The notes beneath the pieces are model-generated. The model did not search any database. It was not told the DNA's origin and was given only the letters and a program-made list of their open reading frames with translations. This document shows, piece by piece, positions 1 through 7,308 of a DNA stretch of 34,753 nucleotides; within the stretch, counting starts at the first letter, position 1; each line of letters begins with the position of its first letter. The stretch spans positions 1-34,753 of the forward strand of contig JAICVB010000003.1 of NCBI GenBank assembly GCA_025935545.1, given 5' to 3'. The stretch comes from Gemmatimonadales bacterium. GTDB taxonomy: Bacteria; Gemmatimonadota; Gemmatimonadetes; Gemmatimonadales; GWC2-71-9. Made by a program: the position numbers and the translations under genes.

Positions 1-165
1 ATGGACGACGATGCCGACTTCGACGAGGAGGACTTCGATGAGGCGGAGGAAGTCCGCGCGGTCGCGGCGCCCACCGCCCGGGAGGAGCTCGAGCTCCGCC
101 TGGAGAAGGCCCGCGGCCGGCGCCGCCGCCGACCGTCGGCGGACATCGAGGAGCCGCTCGCCTGA
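1..165 (+). CDS. Short highly charged protein, possibly the C-terminal end of a longer one
   Basis: An open frame from the first base ends in TGA at 163-165. If the ATG at position 1 is the start, it encodes 54 aa; the gene may also begin before the window. The first 20 residues are almost all Asp/Glu, followed by a short helix-like segment (REELELRLEKARGR) and an Arg-rich patch, so the protein is split into an acidic and a basic half. I recognise no family. The stop codon overlaps the probable CTG start of the downstream YihY gene (CTGA), which suggests translational coupling. I keep it because the overlap and a GAGGAG motif near its end fit a real gene junction. Function is unknown. Confidence 0.45.
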   Translation: MDDDADFDEEDFDEAEEVRAVAAPTAREELELRLEKARGRRRRRPSADIEEPLA

Positions 166-1097
166 GCGGCGGCCATCGCGGCGGCTGGTACCTCTCCCCG
201 AAGGGGTTCGTCCGCCGCGTCCTCCAGGCCGCCGATGAAAGCCATCTGCCGTTCCTGGCGAGTGCGGTCACCTTCGACGCACTCCTCGCCGCCGTGCCGT
301 TCGTCCTCCTGCTCCTCATCGGCCTGAGCTTCCTGGCCCAGCACCTCGCGGGAGCACAGAACACCGACCCGCTCCTGCTCTTTCACCGGTTCCTGCCGGT
401 CCACATCACCGAGGGGGGCCGCGACCCCTTCGCGGTGATCGAGGACATCCTGGCCCGCATCACCCGGAACCGCGGCGCCATCTCGCTCTACGCCGCCCCC
501 GCCTTCGTCTGGTTCAGCACGCGCCTCTTCGGGAGTCTGCGGACCTCGCTCAACGACATCTTCGACACGACGGTGCGCCCGCCGCGCCGGCGCAATCCCG
601 CCGTCTCCTACCTGCTGTCGAAGGGTCGCGACATCGCGATGGTGCTGGCCACGCTGCTCCTCTTCCTCGCGAACGCCATCCTCACCACCGGGATCGCGGT
701 GGCGCAGGAGCGCGGCGCCGTGGCGCTGGCGCGGTTTCCCTTCCTGGTGAGCACCGCCGGACGGGTGGTGAGCGAGCTCCTGACGGTGGTCTTCTCGATC
801 TCGCTCTTCTTCATGGTGTACAAGTACGCCTCCGTGCGGAAGCTCCGCTGGCGCACCGCCTTCCTCGCCGCGACCTTCTGCGCCCTCGCCTTCGAGCTGG
901 CCAAGCGGCTCTACGCGATCTACCTCTCCAACTTCGCGTCGTTCAAGGGCTCGGGCGGCGACGCGACGCTGGGCGCCATCGTGCTCTTCGTCATCTGGGT
1001 CCACTTCACGGCGCTCGTGTTCCTCCTGGGCGGCGTCGTGGCCGAGACCTGGGAGCTCCGCCGCATGCAGCGGCGCCAGCGGGCGATCCTCACCTAG
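162..1097 (+). CDS. YihY/BrkB family integral membrane protein, probable CTG start
   Basis: YihY/BrkB family inner-membrane protein of unclear biochemical role (the family was once called ribonuclease BN). The visible protein has the family layout: an N-terminal FLASAVTFDALLAAVPF segment, several hydrophobic helices, and a C-terminal helix ending in WELRRMQRRQR. The first ATG/GTG/TTG in frame is a GTG at 294, but that would cut off the conserved N-terminal segment, and the frame is open upstream with no standard start codon. A CTG at 162 lies 8 nt after GAGGAG and overlaps the preceding stop as CTGA. I infer this as the start, giving 311 aa, which fits the family length. The 294 start (267 aa) is the conservative alternative. 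A GC hairpin follows the stop. Confidence 0.8.
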   Translation: MSGGHRGGWYLSPKGFVRRVLQAADESHLPFLASAVTFDALLAAVPFVLLLLIGLSFLAQHLAGAQNTDPLLLFHRFLPVHITEGGRDPFAVIEDILARITRNRGAISLYAAPAFVWFSTRLFGSLRTSLNDIFDTTVRPPRRRNPAVSYLLSKGRDIAMVLATLLLFLANAILTTGIAVAQERGAVALARFPFLVSTAGRVVSELLTVVFSISLFFMVYKYASVRKLRWRTAFLAATFCALAFELAKRLYAIYLSNFASFKGSGGDATLGAIVLFVIWVHFTALVFLLGGVVAETWELRRMQRRQRAILT

Positions 1098-1099
1098 CC

Positions 1100-1117
1100 C
1101 GCGGCGCGGGCGCCGCG
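1100..1117 (+). terminator. GC-rich hairpin after the yihY gene, possible terminator
   Basis: A perfect 7-bp stem (CGCGGCG / CGCCGCG) with a 4-nt loop starts 3 nt after the YihY stop and is followed by CTTCTC, not by a proper T-run. It lies between the membrane-protein gene and the SRP RNA promoter, where a terminator would be expected. The weak U-tract makes this tentative. Confidence 0.4.
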
Positions 1118-1118
1118 C

Positions 1119-1147
1119 TTCTCGCGAGCCTGCCGCCGGTATATATT
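1119..1147 (+). promoter_or_regulatory. Candidate sigma-70 promoter of the SRP RNA gene
   Basis: TATATT at 1142-1147 is a good -10 element (5 of 6 matches). TTCTCG at 1119-1124 is a weak -35 element 17 bp upstream. The first base of the predicted SRP RNA terminal helix (G1154) lies 7 nt after the -10 element, exactly where initiation would be expected. The AT-rich box stands out in this GC-rich DNA. Confidence 0.6.
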
Positions 1148-1153
1148 CCCTCC

Positions 1154-1250
1154 GCCTCAGGTCCGAAGGGCGCCGGCGCGCGAACCGCGTCAGGACCTTG
1201 CCGGTAGCAGCGCTAAGCGATGCCCGGTGTCGCTTCGGGTAGCCTGAGGC
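1154..1250 (+). ncRNA. ffs: Bacterial small signal recognition particle RNA (4.5S RNA)
   Basis: RNA scaffold of the signal recognition particle; it binds Ffh and FtsY for co-translational targeting of membrane proteins. The sequence folds into one long hairpin. GCCTCAGG (1154-1161) pairs with CCTGAGGC (1243-1250), CCGAAG (1163-1168) with CTTCGG (1233-1238), and GGCGCCGG (1169-1176) with CCGGTGTC (1224-1231, including G-U pairs). The apical Ffh-binding part carries the conserved GTCAGG (1189-1194) opposite AGCAG (1206-1210). The tip is ACC-TTGCC-GGT instead of the common CC-GGAA-GG. A pyrimidine-rich tail with TTTT (about 1251-1261) may end transcription. Location just upstream of dnaX matches Bacillus, where the SRP RNA gene precedes dnaX-yaaK-recR. 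The exact ends are inferred from pairing. Confidence 0.9.
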
Positions 1251-1274
1251 ACTTCTCTTTTCCCCTGCCGCCCC

Positions 1275-2969
1275 ATGTCCATAGCTCTCGCCCGTCGCTA
1301 CCGTCCCCGGCGCTTTGCCGACCTGCTGGTGCAGGACCACGTGACCGCGGTGCTGCGCGGCGCCGTGGCCCGCGACCGGATCGGGCACGGCTACCTGCTG
1401 ACGGGACCTCGCGGCGTGGGCAAGACCACGGCGGCCCGCATCCTGGCCATGGCGCTCAACTGCGCCCATCGCGATGCCGACGGGGAGCCGTGCGGCGAGT
1501 GCGCCAGCTGCACGCGCATCTGGAACGGCTCCGCCAGCCTCGACGTGATCGAGATCGACGCCGCCAGCAACCGCGGCGTGGACGACGCCCGCGACCTGCG
1601 CGAGCGGGCCATGTACGCCGCCTCGGAGGAAGGGCACCACAAGGTCTACATCGTGGATGAGGCGCACATGCTCACCCGCGAGGCGTGGAACGCCCTGCTC
1701 AAGATCCTGGAGGAGCCGCCTCCGGGCGTCGTGTTCGTCTTCGCGACCACCGAGCCGCAGAAGATCGCCGCCACCGCGGCGCCCGTGCTCTCGCGCCTGC
1801 AGCGGTTCGACTTCCGGCGGATCGGCCCCACGGCGATCCGCGATCGCCTGCGCGCCGTGCTTGCGGCCGAGGGGCTGACGGCGGACGACGACGCGCTCAC
1901 CCTGATCGCGCGCCACGCCGATGGCGGCATGCGGGACGCGCTGTCCGTGCTCGACCAGTGCCTCAGCTTCGGCGAGGGCGCCGTGACCGCCGACCGTGTG
2001 CGCGAGGTGCTCGGCCTGGTGGGCGACGAGGTCTATGCTGCGCTCCTCGAGGCGGTGGCCGGCCGCACGCCGGCCGCCATCTTTCCCCTGGTGGAGCGGC
2101 TCATGGAGGCGGGGGCCGATCTCGGGGAGTTCATGGCGGGGGCAGGGGAAATGCTCCGGGCCCTCCTCATGGTGCAGGTCCATGCCGAGCCGGACGGCCT
2201 CACCGAGTCGATGCGTGAGCTGCTCCAGCGTCACGCCACCCGGCTGCAGCCGGGCGACGTGCTCCGCATGCTCCGTCTCCTCACCGACAATGAGCCGGCC
2301 ATGCGACGGAGTGCCAACGCGCGGCTCGTGGTGGAGACGGTGCTGCTCCGCTGGACCATGCTCGACCGCATGGTGGACCTCGAGCGGGTGCTGGCCACCG
2401 GCGTCGGCGGCGTCTCGCCCGCTCCTCGCGCCCCGCGGACCACGCCGGTGGGCGGCGTAGCCGCGGCGACCGGCGGCGCAGTGCCCGCCCGCCGCGCAAC
2501 CGACCAGCCGCCCGCCGGACCGGCGTCCCCCGCGCCCGCCGCATCGGCCCCGGCCGCGCCGGCGCCCATCGCCGCGATTGCCTTCAACCGCGACTCGCTG
2601 CAGGAACACTGGGCCGACGTCATTGCCGCCGTCCGCTCCGAGAGCCGGTTTCTGGCGGAGGCGCTCGCGGGCACGGTGGTGGCCGAGGTGGCCCCGCCGG
2701 CGCTCTCGCTCGAGCTGACGGAGCCCAACCCGCTCTTCCTCGAGCGGCTGGAGCAGCAGGCCGGCGTGATCGAGGCCGTGATCGGCCGGGCGGTCGCGGC
2801 ACCGGTGCGACTCCGGCTTGCCGGCGCGCCGGTGGCGGTGGCGGCCGATCCGCGGACGCGGCGCATCTCGGATGCGAGCATCCGGGCCGATCGGCTCAAG
2901 GGCTTCCGGGCGAAGGACCCGACCCTCGACGCGGCAGCGGATGAGTTAGATTTGGAGATCGTCGAATGA
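1275..2969 (+). CDS. dnaX: DNA polymerase III subunit gamma/tau (clamp-loader ATPase)
   Basis: Clamp-loader ATPase that opens and loads the sliding clamp and tethers the replicative polymerase. The 564-aa protein has an N-terminal AAA+ module with Walker A GPRGVGKT at 44-51, a zinc-binding cysteine set (C63, C73, C76, C79) and Walker B DEAH at 128-131, followed by a helical collar domain. A long Ala/Pro-rich linker (about 375-440) leads to a tau-like C-terminal domain. The Arg-finger region reads LSRLQRFDF where SRC is usual, and three extra residues (AAP) precede it. There is no clear Shine-Dalgarno. The stop overlaps an upstream in-frame ATG of ybaB as ATGA. Gene order dnaX-ybaB-recR is a classic cluster. 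I saw no obvious slippery sequence for a short gamma form. Confidence 0.97.
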   Translation: MSIALARRYRPRRFADLLVQDHVTAVLRGAVARDRIGHGYLLTGPRGVGKTTAARILAMALNCAHRDADGEPCGECASCTRIWNGSASLDVIEIDAASNRGVDDARDLRERAMYAASEEGHHKVYIVDEAHMLTREAWNALLKILEEPPPGVVFVFATTEPQKIAATAAPVLSRLQRFDFRRIGPTAIRDRLRAVLAAEGLTADDDALTLIARHADGGMRDALSVLDQCLSFGEGAVTADRVREVLGLVGDEVYAALLEAVAGRTPAAIFPLVERLMEAGADLGEFMAGAGEMLRALLMVQVHAEPDGLTESMRELLQRHATRLQPGDVLRMLRLLTDNEPAMRRSANARLVVETVLLRWTMLDRMVDLERVLATGVGGVSPAPRAPRTTPVGGVAAATGGAVPARRATDQPPAGPASPAPAASAPAAPAPIAAIAFNRDSLQEHWADVIAAVRSESRFLAEALAGTVVAEVAPPALSLELTEPNPLFLERLEQQAGVIEAVIGRAVAAPVRLRLAGAPVAVAADPRTRRISDASIRADRLKGFRAKDPTLDAAADELDLEIVE

Positions 2970-3019
2970 CACCGCGGCGCGATGCGCCGCCTGACCATAA
3001 GTCGGAAGACCGGATCGTC

Positions 3020-3328
3020 ATGGCGGATTTTCAGCAGCTGTTCCAGCTGGGCCAGCAGGTGCAGGGCAAGCTGGCGCAGATCCAGAGTGATCTCGCCGGC
3101 CAGGTGATCGAGACCTCGGCGGGCGGCGGCCTGGTGCGCGTCACCGCCGATGGCCGCGGCACTGTGCGGTCCATCGCCATCGACCCCGCCGCGTTCGAGG
3201 GGCGGGACGCCGAGCTCCTGGGCGACCTCGTCCTGGCCGCCGTGGCCGAAGCCCAGCGGCGCGCGGGCGAGCTGATGCAGAGCGAGATGCGGAAGATGCC
3301 CCCCCTCCCGTTCCCGCCCGCCCTCTGA
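3020..3328 (+). CDS. ybaB: YbaB/EbfC family nucleoid-associated protein
   Basis: Small dimeric DNA-binding protein of the YbaB/EbfC family, commonly encoded between dnaX and recR. The 102-aa product starting MADFQQLFQLGQQVQGKL has the family's N-terminal helix, then the beta-strand core (TSAGGGLVRVTADGRG) and the C-terminal helix (DLVLAAVAEAQRRAGELM) ending in a Pro-rich tail. An in-frame ATG at 2966 overlaps the dnaX stop and would add 18 charged residues with no family counterpart. I therefore prefer 3020, though the 2966 start would couple translation to dnaX. The gene is 2 nt from recR, consistent with one operon. Confidence 0.93.
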   Translation: MADFQQLFQLGQQVQGKLAQIQSDLAGQVIETSAGGGLVRVTADGRGTVRSIAIDPAAFEGRDAELLGDLVLAAVAEAQRRAGELMQSEMRKMPPLPFPPAL

Positions 3329-3330
3329 CG

Positions 3331-3921
3331 GTGGGCGCCATCGAGGAGCTGGTCACCGAGCTCGCCAGGCTGCCCGGCATCGGCCGGAAGACGGCGCAGC
3401 GGCTCACCTACCATCTCCTGCAGCAGCCGGCCGGACAGACGTCCCGGCTGGCGCGGGCCCTCGATGCGGTGGCCGAGCGCGTGGGACCCTGCGAGAGCTG
3501 CGGCAATCTGACCGAGGAGCAGCCCTGCGCCATCTGCCGCGATCCGCGGCGGGACCCGGCCCTCATGTGCGTCGTCGAGGAAGCCTCGGCCGTCGCGGTG
3601 GTGGACCGGGCGACCGAATTCCGCGGGCGGTATCACGTGCTGGGGGGACGGCTCTCGCCCCTCGACGGCATCGGCCCGGAGGCGCTCCGCATCGAGGCGC
3701 TGGTACGGCGTGTGCGGGAGGACGGGGTTCGCGAGGTCATACTCGCCACCAACCCATCCATGGAGGGCGAGGTGACGGCCACCTACATCCAGCAGCTGCT
3801 GTCGGCCATGGCCGTCCGGGTCACCCGGCTCGCCCGCGGGCTCCCCATGGGCGGCGACCTCGAGTACGTGGACGGCGTGACCCTCGCGCACGCCCTCGTC
3901 GCGCGGCAGGAGCTCCGCTGA
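3331..3921 (+). CDS. recR: Recombination mediator protein RecR
   Basis: Component of the RecFOR pathway that helps load RecA at single-strand gaps. The 196-aa length matches the family. It shows the N-terminal helix-hairpin-helix (LARLPGIGRKTAQRLTYHLL), a four-cysteine zinc finger (CESC and CAIC), a Toprim domain starting at LMCVVEEASAVAVVDR with the conserved E, and the C-terminal part with TNPSMEGEVTATYIQQLL and ARGLPMGGDLEYVD. The start is GTG, 2 nt after the ybaB stop. The stop TGA overlaps the next gene's ATG (TGATG), so translational coupling continues downstream. Confidence 0.97.
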   Translation: MGAIEELVTELARLPGIGRKTAQRLTYHLLQQPAGQTSRLARALDAVAERVGPCESCGNLTEEQPCAICRDPRRDPALMCVVEEASAVAVVDRATEFRGRYHVLGGRLSPLDGIGPEALRIEALVRRVREDGVREVILATNPSMEGEVTATYIQQLLSAMAVRVTRLARGLPMGGDLEYVDGVTLAHALVARQELR

Positions 3922-4190
3922 TGGGCGCCCGCACCCGGGTCTTCGTCGGCGCGGCGGCGGCGGGCGTCGTGGGTGGATGGGTCTTCGCCCAGCGGCGGCT
4001 GGTGCACCACCGGCGCGACCTCTTCAGTCCCCGGCCGCTCCGCCGCCTCGCGGCGCTGGGCTTTCTCGCCGGGCAGACCGGGATCGAGACCGTCCGGCTG
4101 CTCCGCGACTACCTGGCGTGGGAGACGCGCCCCATGCTCCGCCGCCGCGCGCTCGGCATCGTGCGCCGGATGGAAGCCAGTCTCGGCTGA
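3921..4190 (+). CDS. Unknown 89-aa membrane-anchored basic protein between recR and the mgl-type pair
   Basis: An 89-aa ORF starting at the ATG overlapped by the recR stop (TGATG) and ending 4 nt before the Roadblock gene. I do not recognise the family. The N-terminus (TRVFVGAAAAGVVGGWVFAQ) looks like one transmembrane or signal-anchor segment. The rest is rich in Arg and Leu and probably helical, with an amphipathic stretch RRALGIVRRMEAS at the end. The tight spacing on both sides and the gene-like composition support a real gene. Its position directly before the MglB-like and MglA-like genes hints at a membrane anchor or accessory of that switch, but this is only inference from location. 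Confidence 0.75.
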   Translation: MGARTRVFVGAAAAGVVGGWVFAQRRLVHHRRDLFSPRPLRRLAALGFLAGQTGIETVRLLRDYLAWETRPMLRRRALGIVRRMEASLG

Positions 4191-4194
4191 CCGG

Positions 4195-4689
4195 ATGACA
4201 TCGGGCGCTTCGAGCTGGTCGTTCGGCGAGGAGGACGCCCGCCGGATCGACGGCATCCTGACCGGCTTCCTGCGGGAATCCAGCGCGCGCACCGCGCTGA
4301 TCGTGGATCGCACCGGCCAGCTCGTCGCCACCGCGGGCGAGCCGCCGGCGTTCGATCCGACCGCCTTCGCGTCGCTCACCGCCGCCGACTTCAGCGCCAA
4401 CGACCAGCTGGCCCGCATGCTGGGCGAGCCCGAGTTCGGGGCGCTCTTCCACCAGGGTGAGCGGGAGTCGATGTATCTCGCCGACATCGCGCGGCGGGTG
4501 ATCCTGGTGGTGCTGTTCGACAACCGGACCACGCTCGGACTGGTCAAGCTGCGCGTCCGCGCGACGGTGCAGGATCTCACCAAGGTGTTTACCGAGATGT
4601 TCGGCAGGACCCGGACCGACGCGCCCCGGGTGGAAAGCGGTTTTCTGGGCGACGCGGAAGACGAAATCGACAAACTCTTCGGAGCCTGA
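4195..4689 (+). CDS. Roadblock/LC7 domain protein, MglB-like
   Basis: A 164-aa protein with a Roadblock/LC7 fold: an N-terminal helix ([18 protein letters not shown]), strand [16 protein letters not shown], a helical middle, then paired strands ([17 protein letters not shown]) and a C-terminal helix ([11 protein letters not shown]) before an acidic tail. MglB proteins of this family are dimeric GTPase-activating partners of MglA GTPases. The MglA-like gene begins 14 nt downstream, so a similar partnership is likely. The ATG at 4195 was chosen because it follows the previous stop by 4 nt and begins just before the first conserved helix; the frame is open further upstream but overlaps the previous gene. 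Assignment to MglB rests on fold and the adjacent gene. Confidence 0.88.
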   Translation: MTSGASSWSFGEEDARRIDGILTGFLRESSARTALIVDRTGQLVATAGEPPAFDPTAFASLTAADFSANDQLARMLGEPEFGALFHQGERESMYLADIARRVILVVLFDNRTTLGLVKLRVRATVQDLTKVFTEMFGRTRTDAPRVESGFLGDAEDEIDKLFGA

Positions 4690-4703
4690 GGAACCCCCCG
4701 CCC

Positions 4704-5378
4704 ATGTCGATGATCAACTACGCGTCCCGCGAGATCAACTGCAAGCTCGTGTACTACGGGCCCGGCCTCGGCGGCAAGACGACCAACCTCGAGTTCGTCT
4801 ACAACAAGGTGGCGCCCGGCTCCCGGGGGAAGATGATCTCCCTCGCGACCGAGACGGAGCGCACCCTCTTCTTCGACTTCCTGCCGGTGGATCTGGGCAC
4901 CATCCGCGGCTTCAAGGTCAAGTTCCACCTCTACACGGTGCCGGGGCAGGTGTATTACAACGCCTCGCGGAAGCTGATCCTCAAGGGCGTGGACGGCGTC
5001 GTGTTCGTGGCCGACAGCCAGCTCGAGCGGATGGAAGCCAACATCGAGGCGATGCAGAACCTGTACGACAACATGGCCCAGCATGGCTACGACCTGACCC
5101 GCCTCCCGTTCGCCATCCAGTACAACAAGCGCGACCTCCCGAACGCGGCCCCCATCGCGGAGCTGCAGGCCGCGCTCAATCCCGGCTGGGTGGTGGAGGA
5201 TCCGGCGCGCCAGCGCGTGCTGGCCGATGCCGAGCATCCCGGGGAGTTCCTGGTGAGCCAGCAGGACGGGCAGTGGATCGAGCGCGCTCCCTACTACGAG
5301 GCAGTCGCGGTGACGGGCGAAGGCGTGTTCGACACCCTCAAGGCCATCAGCAAGACCGTCGTCAAGACGCTGGGATAG
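4704..5378 (+). CDS. mglA: MglA-family small Ras-like GTPase with an extra segment
   Basis: Cytoplasmic molecular switch. In Myxococcus, MglA sets cell polarity and motility; in non-motile lineages its role is unclear. The 224-aa protein has P-loop GPGLGGKTT at 19-27, the [13 protein letters not shown] region at 49-61, switch [16 protein letters not shown] at 77-90, FVADSQ at 101-106 and the guanine-specificity motif NKRD at 141-144. Myxococcus MglA is about 195 aa. The difference is mainly a roughly 30-residue segment around 161-196, between the helix after NKRD and the [16 protein letters not shown] segment. A GAGGA Shine-Dalgarno lies about 10 nt before the ATG. It forms a pair with the Roadblock gene upstream. 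Confidence 0.95.
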   Translation: MSMINYASREINCKLVYYGPGLGGKTTNLEFVYNKVAPGSRGKMISLATETERTLFFDFLPVDLGTIRGFKVKFHLYTVPGQVYYNASRKLILKGVDGVVFVADSQLERMEANIEAMQNLYDNMAQHGYDLTRLPFAIQYNKRDLPNAAPIAELQAALNPGWVVEDPARQRVLADAEHPGEFLVSQQDGQWIERAPYYEAVAVTGEGVFDTLKAISKTVVKTLG

Positions 5379-5390
5379 GACGCGGCGCCG

Positions 5391-6029
5391 ATGTGGACGC
5401 TGCCCAACATCATCACCCTGGTCCGGATCAGCTTCACGCCGGTCATCGCCCTCCTCCCGTTCATCGAAGGCTACTGGCCCAAGCTCATCTGCTTCGTGAT
5501 CTTCGTCGCGGCCGCCGTGAGCGACGTCTTCGACGGCTATCTCGCCCGCCGGCACAACCAGGTCACCGACCTCGGCAAGCTGCTCGATCCCATCGCCGAC
5601 AAGCTCCTCCTCTTCGCCACGCTGGTGCCGATCTACTGGATCTCCCGCACGCGCCACGACCTCTACGACATCCCGGTGTGGGGGAGCATCCCCCTGTGGG
5701 TCTGCGCCCTCCTCATCGGGCGCGAGATCGCCATGACGCTCTTTCGCTGGTGGGCCCAGCGGCACGGCGTGGTGATTCCGGCCGGCGGGGCGGGGAAGCT
5801 CAAGACGGTCCTGCAGAACATCTTCGTCGGGGCGATCATGCTCTGGTTCGCCTTCCGGGATGCCCGCACGCCGATGGGCTGGACCCACGGGCGGTTCGCG
5901 AGCTTCTGGAACACCTTCCACGGGAGCTTCGTCGCCGTCACGCTCGCCATCGCGACGGTGCTCACCATCTACTCGTTCGTGCTCTACATCTATCGCTACC
6001 GGCGCCTGTTCATCGAGCGCGTGCGCTGA
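5391..6029 (+). CDS. pgsA: CDP-diacylglycerol--glycerol-3-phosphate 3-phosphatidyltransferase
   Basis: Integral membrane enzyme making phosphatidylglycerol phosphate from CDP-diacylglycerol and glycerol 3-phosphate, the committed step to phosphatidylglycerol and cardiolipin. The N-terminal TLPNIITLVRISFTPVIA matches the family. The CDP-alcohol phosphotransferase signature is complete: D45, D48, G49, A52, R53, G62, D66, D70. About five to six hydrophobic helices follow, and the C-terminus is basic. At 212 aa it is slightly longer than the usual 180-200, owing to a longer loop with WTHGRFASFWNTFHG before the last helix. It lies 12 nt after mglA. Other CDP-alcohol transferases (PssA, Cls) are less likely given the start sequence. 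Confidence 0.9.
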   Translation: MWTLPNIITLVRISFTPVIALLPFIEGYWPKLICFVIFVAAAVSDVFDGYLARRHNQVTDLGKLLDPIADKLLLFATLVPIYWISRTRHDLYDIPVWGSIPLWVCALLIGREIAMTLFRWWAQRHGVVIPAGGAGKLKTVLQNIFVGAIMLWFAFRDARTPMGWTHGRFASFWNTFHGSFVAVTLAIATVLTIYSFVLYIYRYRRLFIERVR

Positions 6030-6036
6030 GGCGCCG

Positions 6037-7308
6037 ATGAACCTCGAGGTCGTCACCATCGGCACCGAGCTGCTGCTGGGGTTCACCCTGGACACCAACG
6101 GCGCCGAGATCGGGCGCGAGCTCGCGGCGCTGGGGATCCGCGTGGTGCGGCGCACCTCGGTGGCCGACCGGCCGGACGAGATTCGCGACGCGGTCGAGAG
6201 CGCCCTCCGGCGCTCCGGTGCCGTCCTCACCACCGGCGGGCTCGGCCCCACCCGCGACGACATCACCAAGCGGATCGTGGCCGAGCTCTACGGGTGGCCG
6301 CTCGACTTCGACGAGGGCTTGTGGCAGGCGCTCGTCGAGCGCTACCGTCGTCGTGGACGGATCCCGGCCGAGAGCAACCGGTCGCAGGCCGAGGTGCCGC
6401 GTGGGGCCACCGTGCTGCCGAATCAGTGGGGCAGCGCACCCGGGCTCTGGCTCGAGGGGCCGCCCGGCCTCACGGTGATGTTGCCGGGCGTCCCGCTCGA
6501 GATGCATCATCTGCTGGCGGAGGAAGTGGCGCCGCGGCTCGCGACCCGGGGCGGAGGGTCGGTGATCCGGTCGCGCACGGTGCGCGTCACGGGCATCCCC
6601 GAGAGCACGCTGGCGGAGCGGCTGGGCGAGATCGAGACCGCGATCGCGCCGCTCACCCTTGCCTACCTGCCGGGGCTCGACGGCGTGGACCTCCGCGTCA
6701 CGGCCTGGGGTCTCGCCGCCGCCGAGGCAACGCGACGCCTCGACGCCGCTGCGGCCGAGCTCCGCGTGCGCGCGGGCGACGTGGTGTACGGCGAGGACTC
6801 CGACGACCTGGCGGCGCTGGTGCTCGAAGTCGCCCGCGAGGCGGGCGCGACGATCGCGGCTGCCGAGTCGTGCACCGGCGGGATGCTGGGGGCGCGGCTG
6901 ACGGAGATCCCCGGCAGCTCGGACGTCTTCGTGGGCGGGGCCGTGAGCTACGCCGACCATGCGAAGACGGCGCTGGCCGGCGTTCCGCCCGCGCTCCTCG
7001 CCGCCCACGGTGCCGTGAGCGAGCCGGTCGCCGTCGCGATGGCCGAGGGGATCCGCGAGCGGCTGGGCGCCGATCTCGCGGTGGCGGTCACCGGGATCGC
7101 GGGCCCCGGGGGCGGTACCGCGGACAAGCCCGTGGGCACCGTCTGCTTCGCGCTGTCGGGTGGAGGCGAAACCGTGTCGTCCCGCGCGATCCTGATCGGC
7201 ACCCGCGCGGAGATCCGCTACCGCGCCGCGCAGGCGGCGCTCTTCCTTCTCCTGAAGCGGCTCCGGTTATCTTTCCCGGGACCCGAGCAGGGGAGAACCC
7301 GCAAGTGA
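6037..7308 (+). CDS. cinA: CinA family protein: MoaB-like domain plus nicotinamide-nucleotide amidase
   Basis: The 423-aa protein has the full two-domain CinA architecture. Residues 1 to about 170 are a MoaB/MogA-like domain (VTIGTELLLGFTLDTNGAEI, TTGGLGPTRDDITK, MLPGVPLEMHHLL). From about 260 it has the PncC-type amidohydrolase (AAAESCTGGMLGARLTE, GGAVSYADHAKTALAGV, AVTGIAGPGGGTADKPVGT). PncC converts NMN to nicotinate mononucleotide and ammonia in NAD salvage; the N-terminal domain can have ADP-ribose pyrophosphatase activity in some CinA proteins. The ATG at 6037 is 7 nt after pgsA. The stop overlaps grpE's GTG (GTGA). The historic link to competence is not supported here by context. Confidence 0.94.
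   Translation: MNLEVVTIGTELLLGFTLDTNGAEIGRELAALGIRVVRRTSVADRPDEIRDAVESALRRSGAVLTTGGLGPTRDDITKRIVAELYGWPLDFDEGLWQALVERYRRRGRIPAESNRSQAEVPRGATVLPNQWGSAPGLWLEGPPGLTVMLPGVPLEMHHLLAEEVAPRLATRGGGSVIRSRTVRVTGIPESTLAERLGEIETAIAPLTLAYLPGLDGVDLRVTAWGLAAAEATRRLDAAAAELRVRAGDVVYGEDSDDLAALVLEVAREAGATIAAAESCTGGMLGARLTEIPGSSDVFVGGAVSYADHAKTALAGVPPALLAAHGAVSEPVAVAMAEGIRERLGADLAVAVTGIAGPGGGTADKPVGTVCFALSGGGETVSSRAILIGTRAEIRYRAAQAALFLLLKRLRLSFPGPEQGRTRK

Noticed and set aside
1275-2969. Programmed frameshift in dnaX producing a short gamma subunit
   Set aside because: I found no A-rich or T-rich slippery stretch followed by a hairpin in the expected part of the gene.
3783-6269. A very long open frame on the minus strand opposite recR to cinA
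   Set aside because: Its translation is low-complexity His/Arg/Glu/Asp-rich with no domain, and it runs opposite well-recognised genes. Long antisense frames are expected in high-GC codon-biased DNA.
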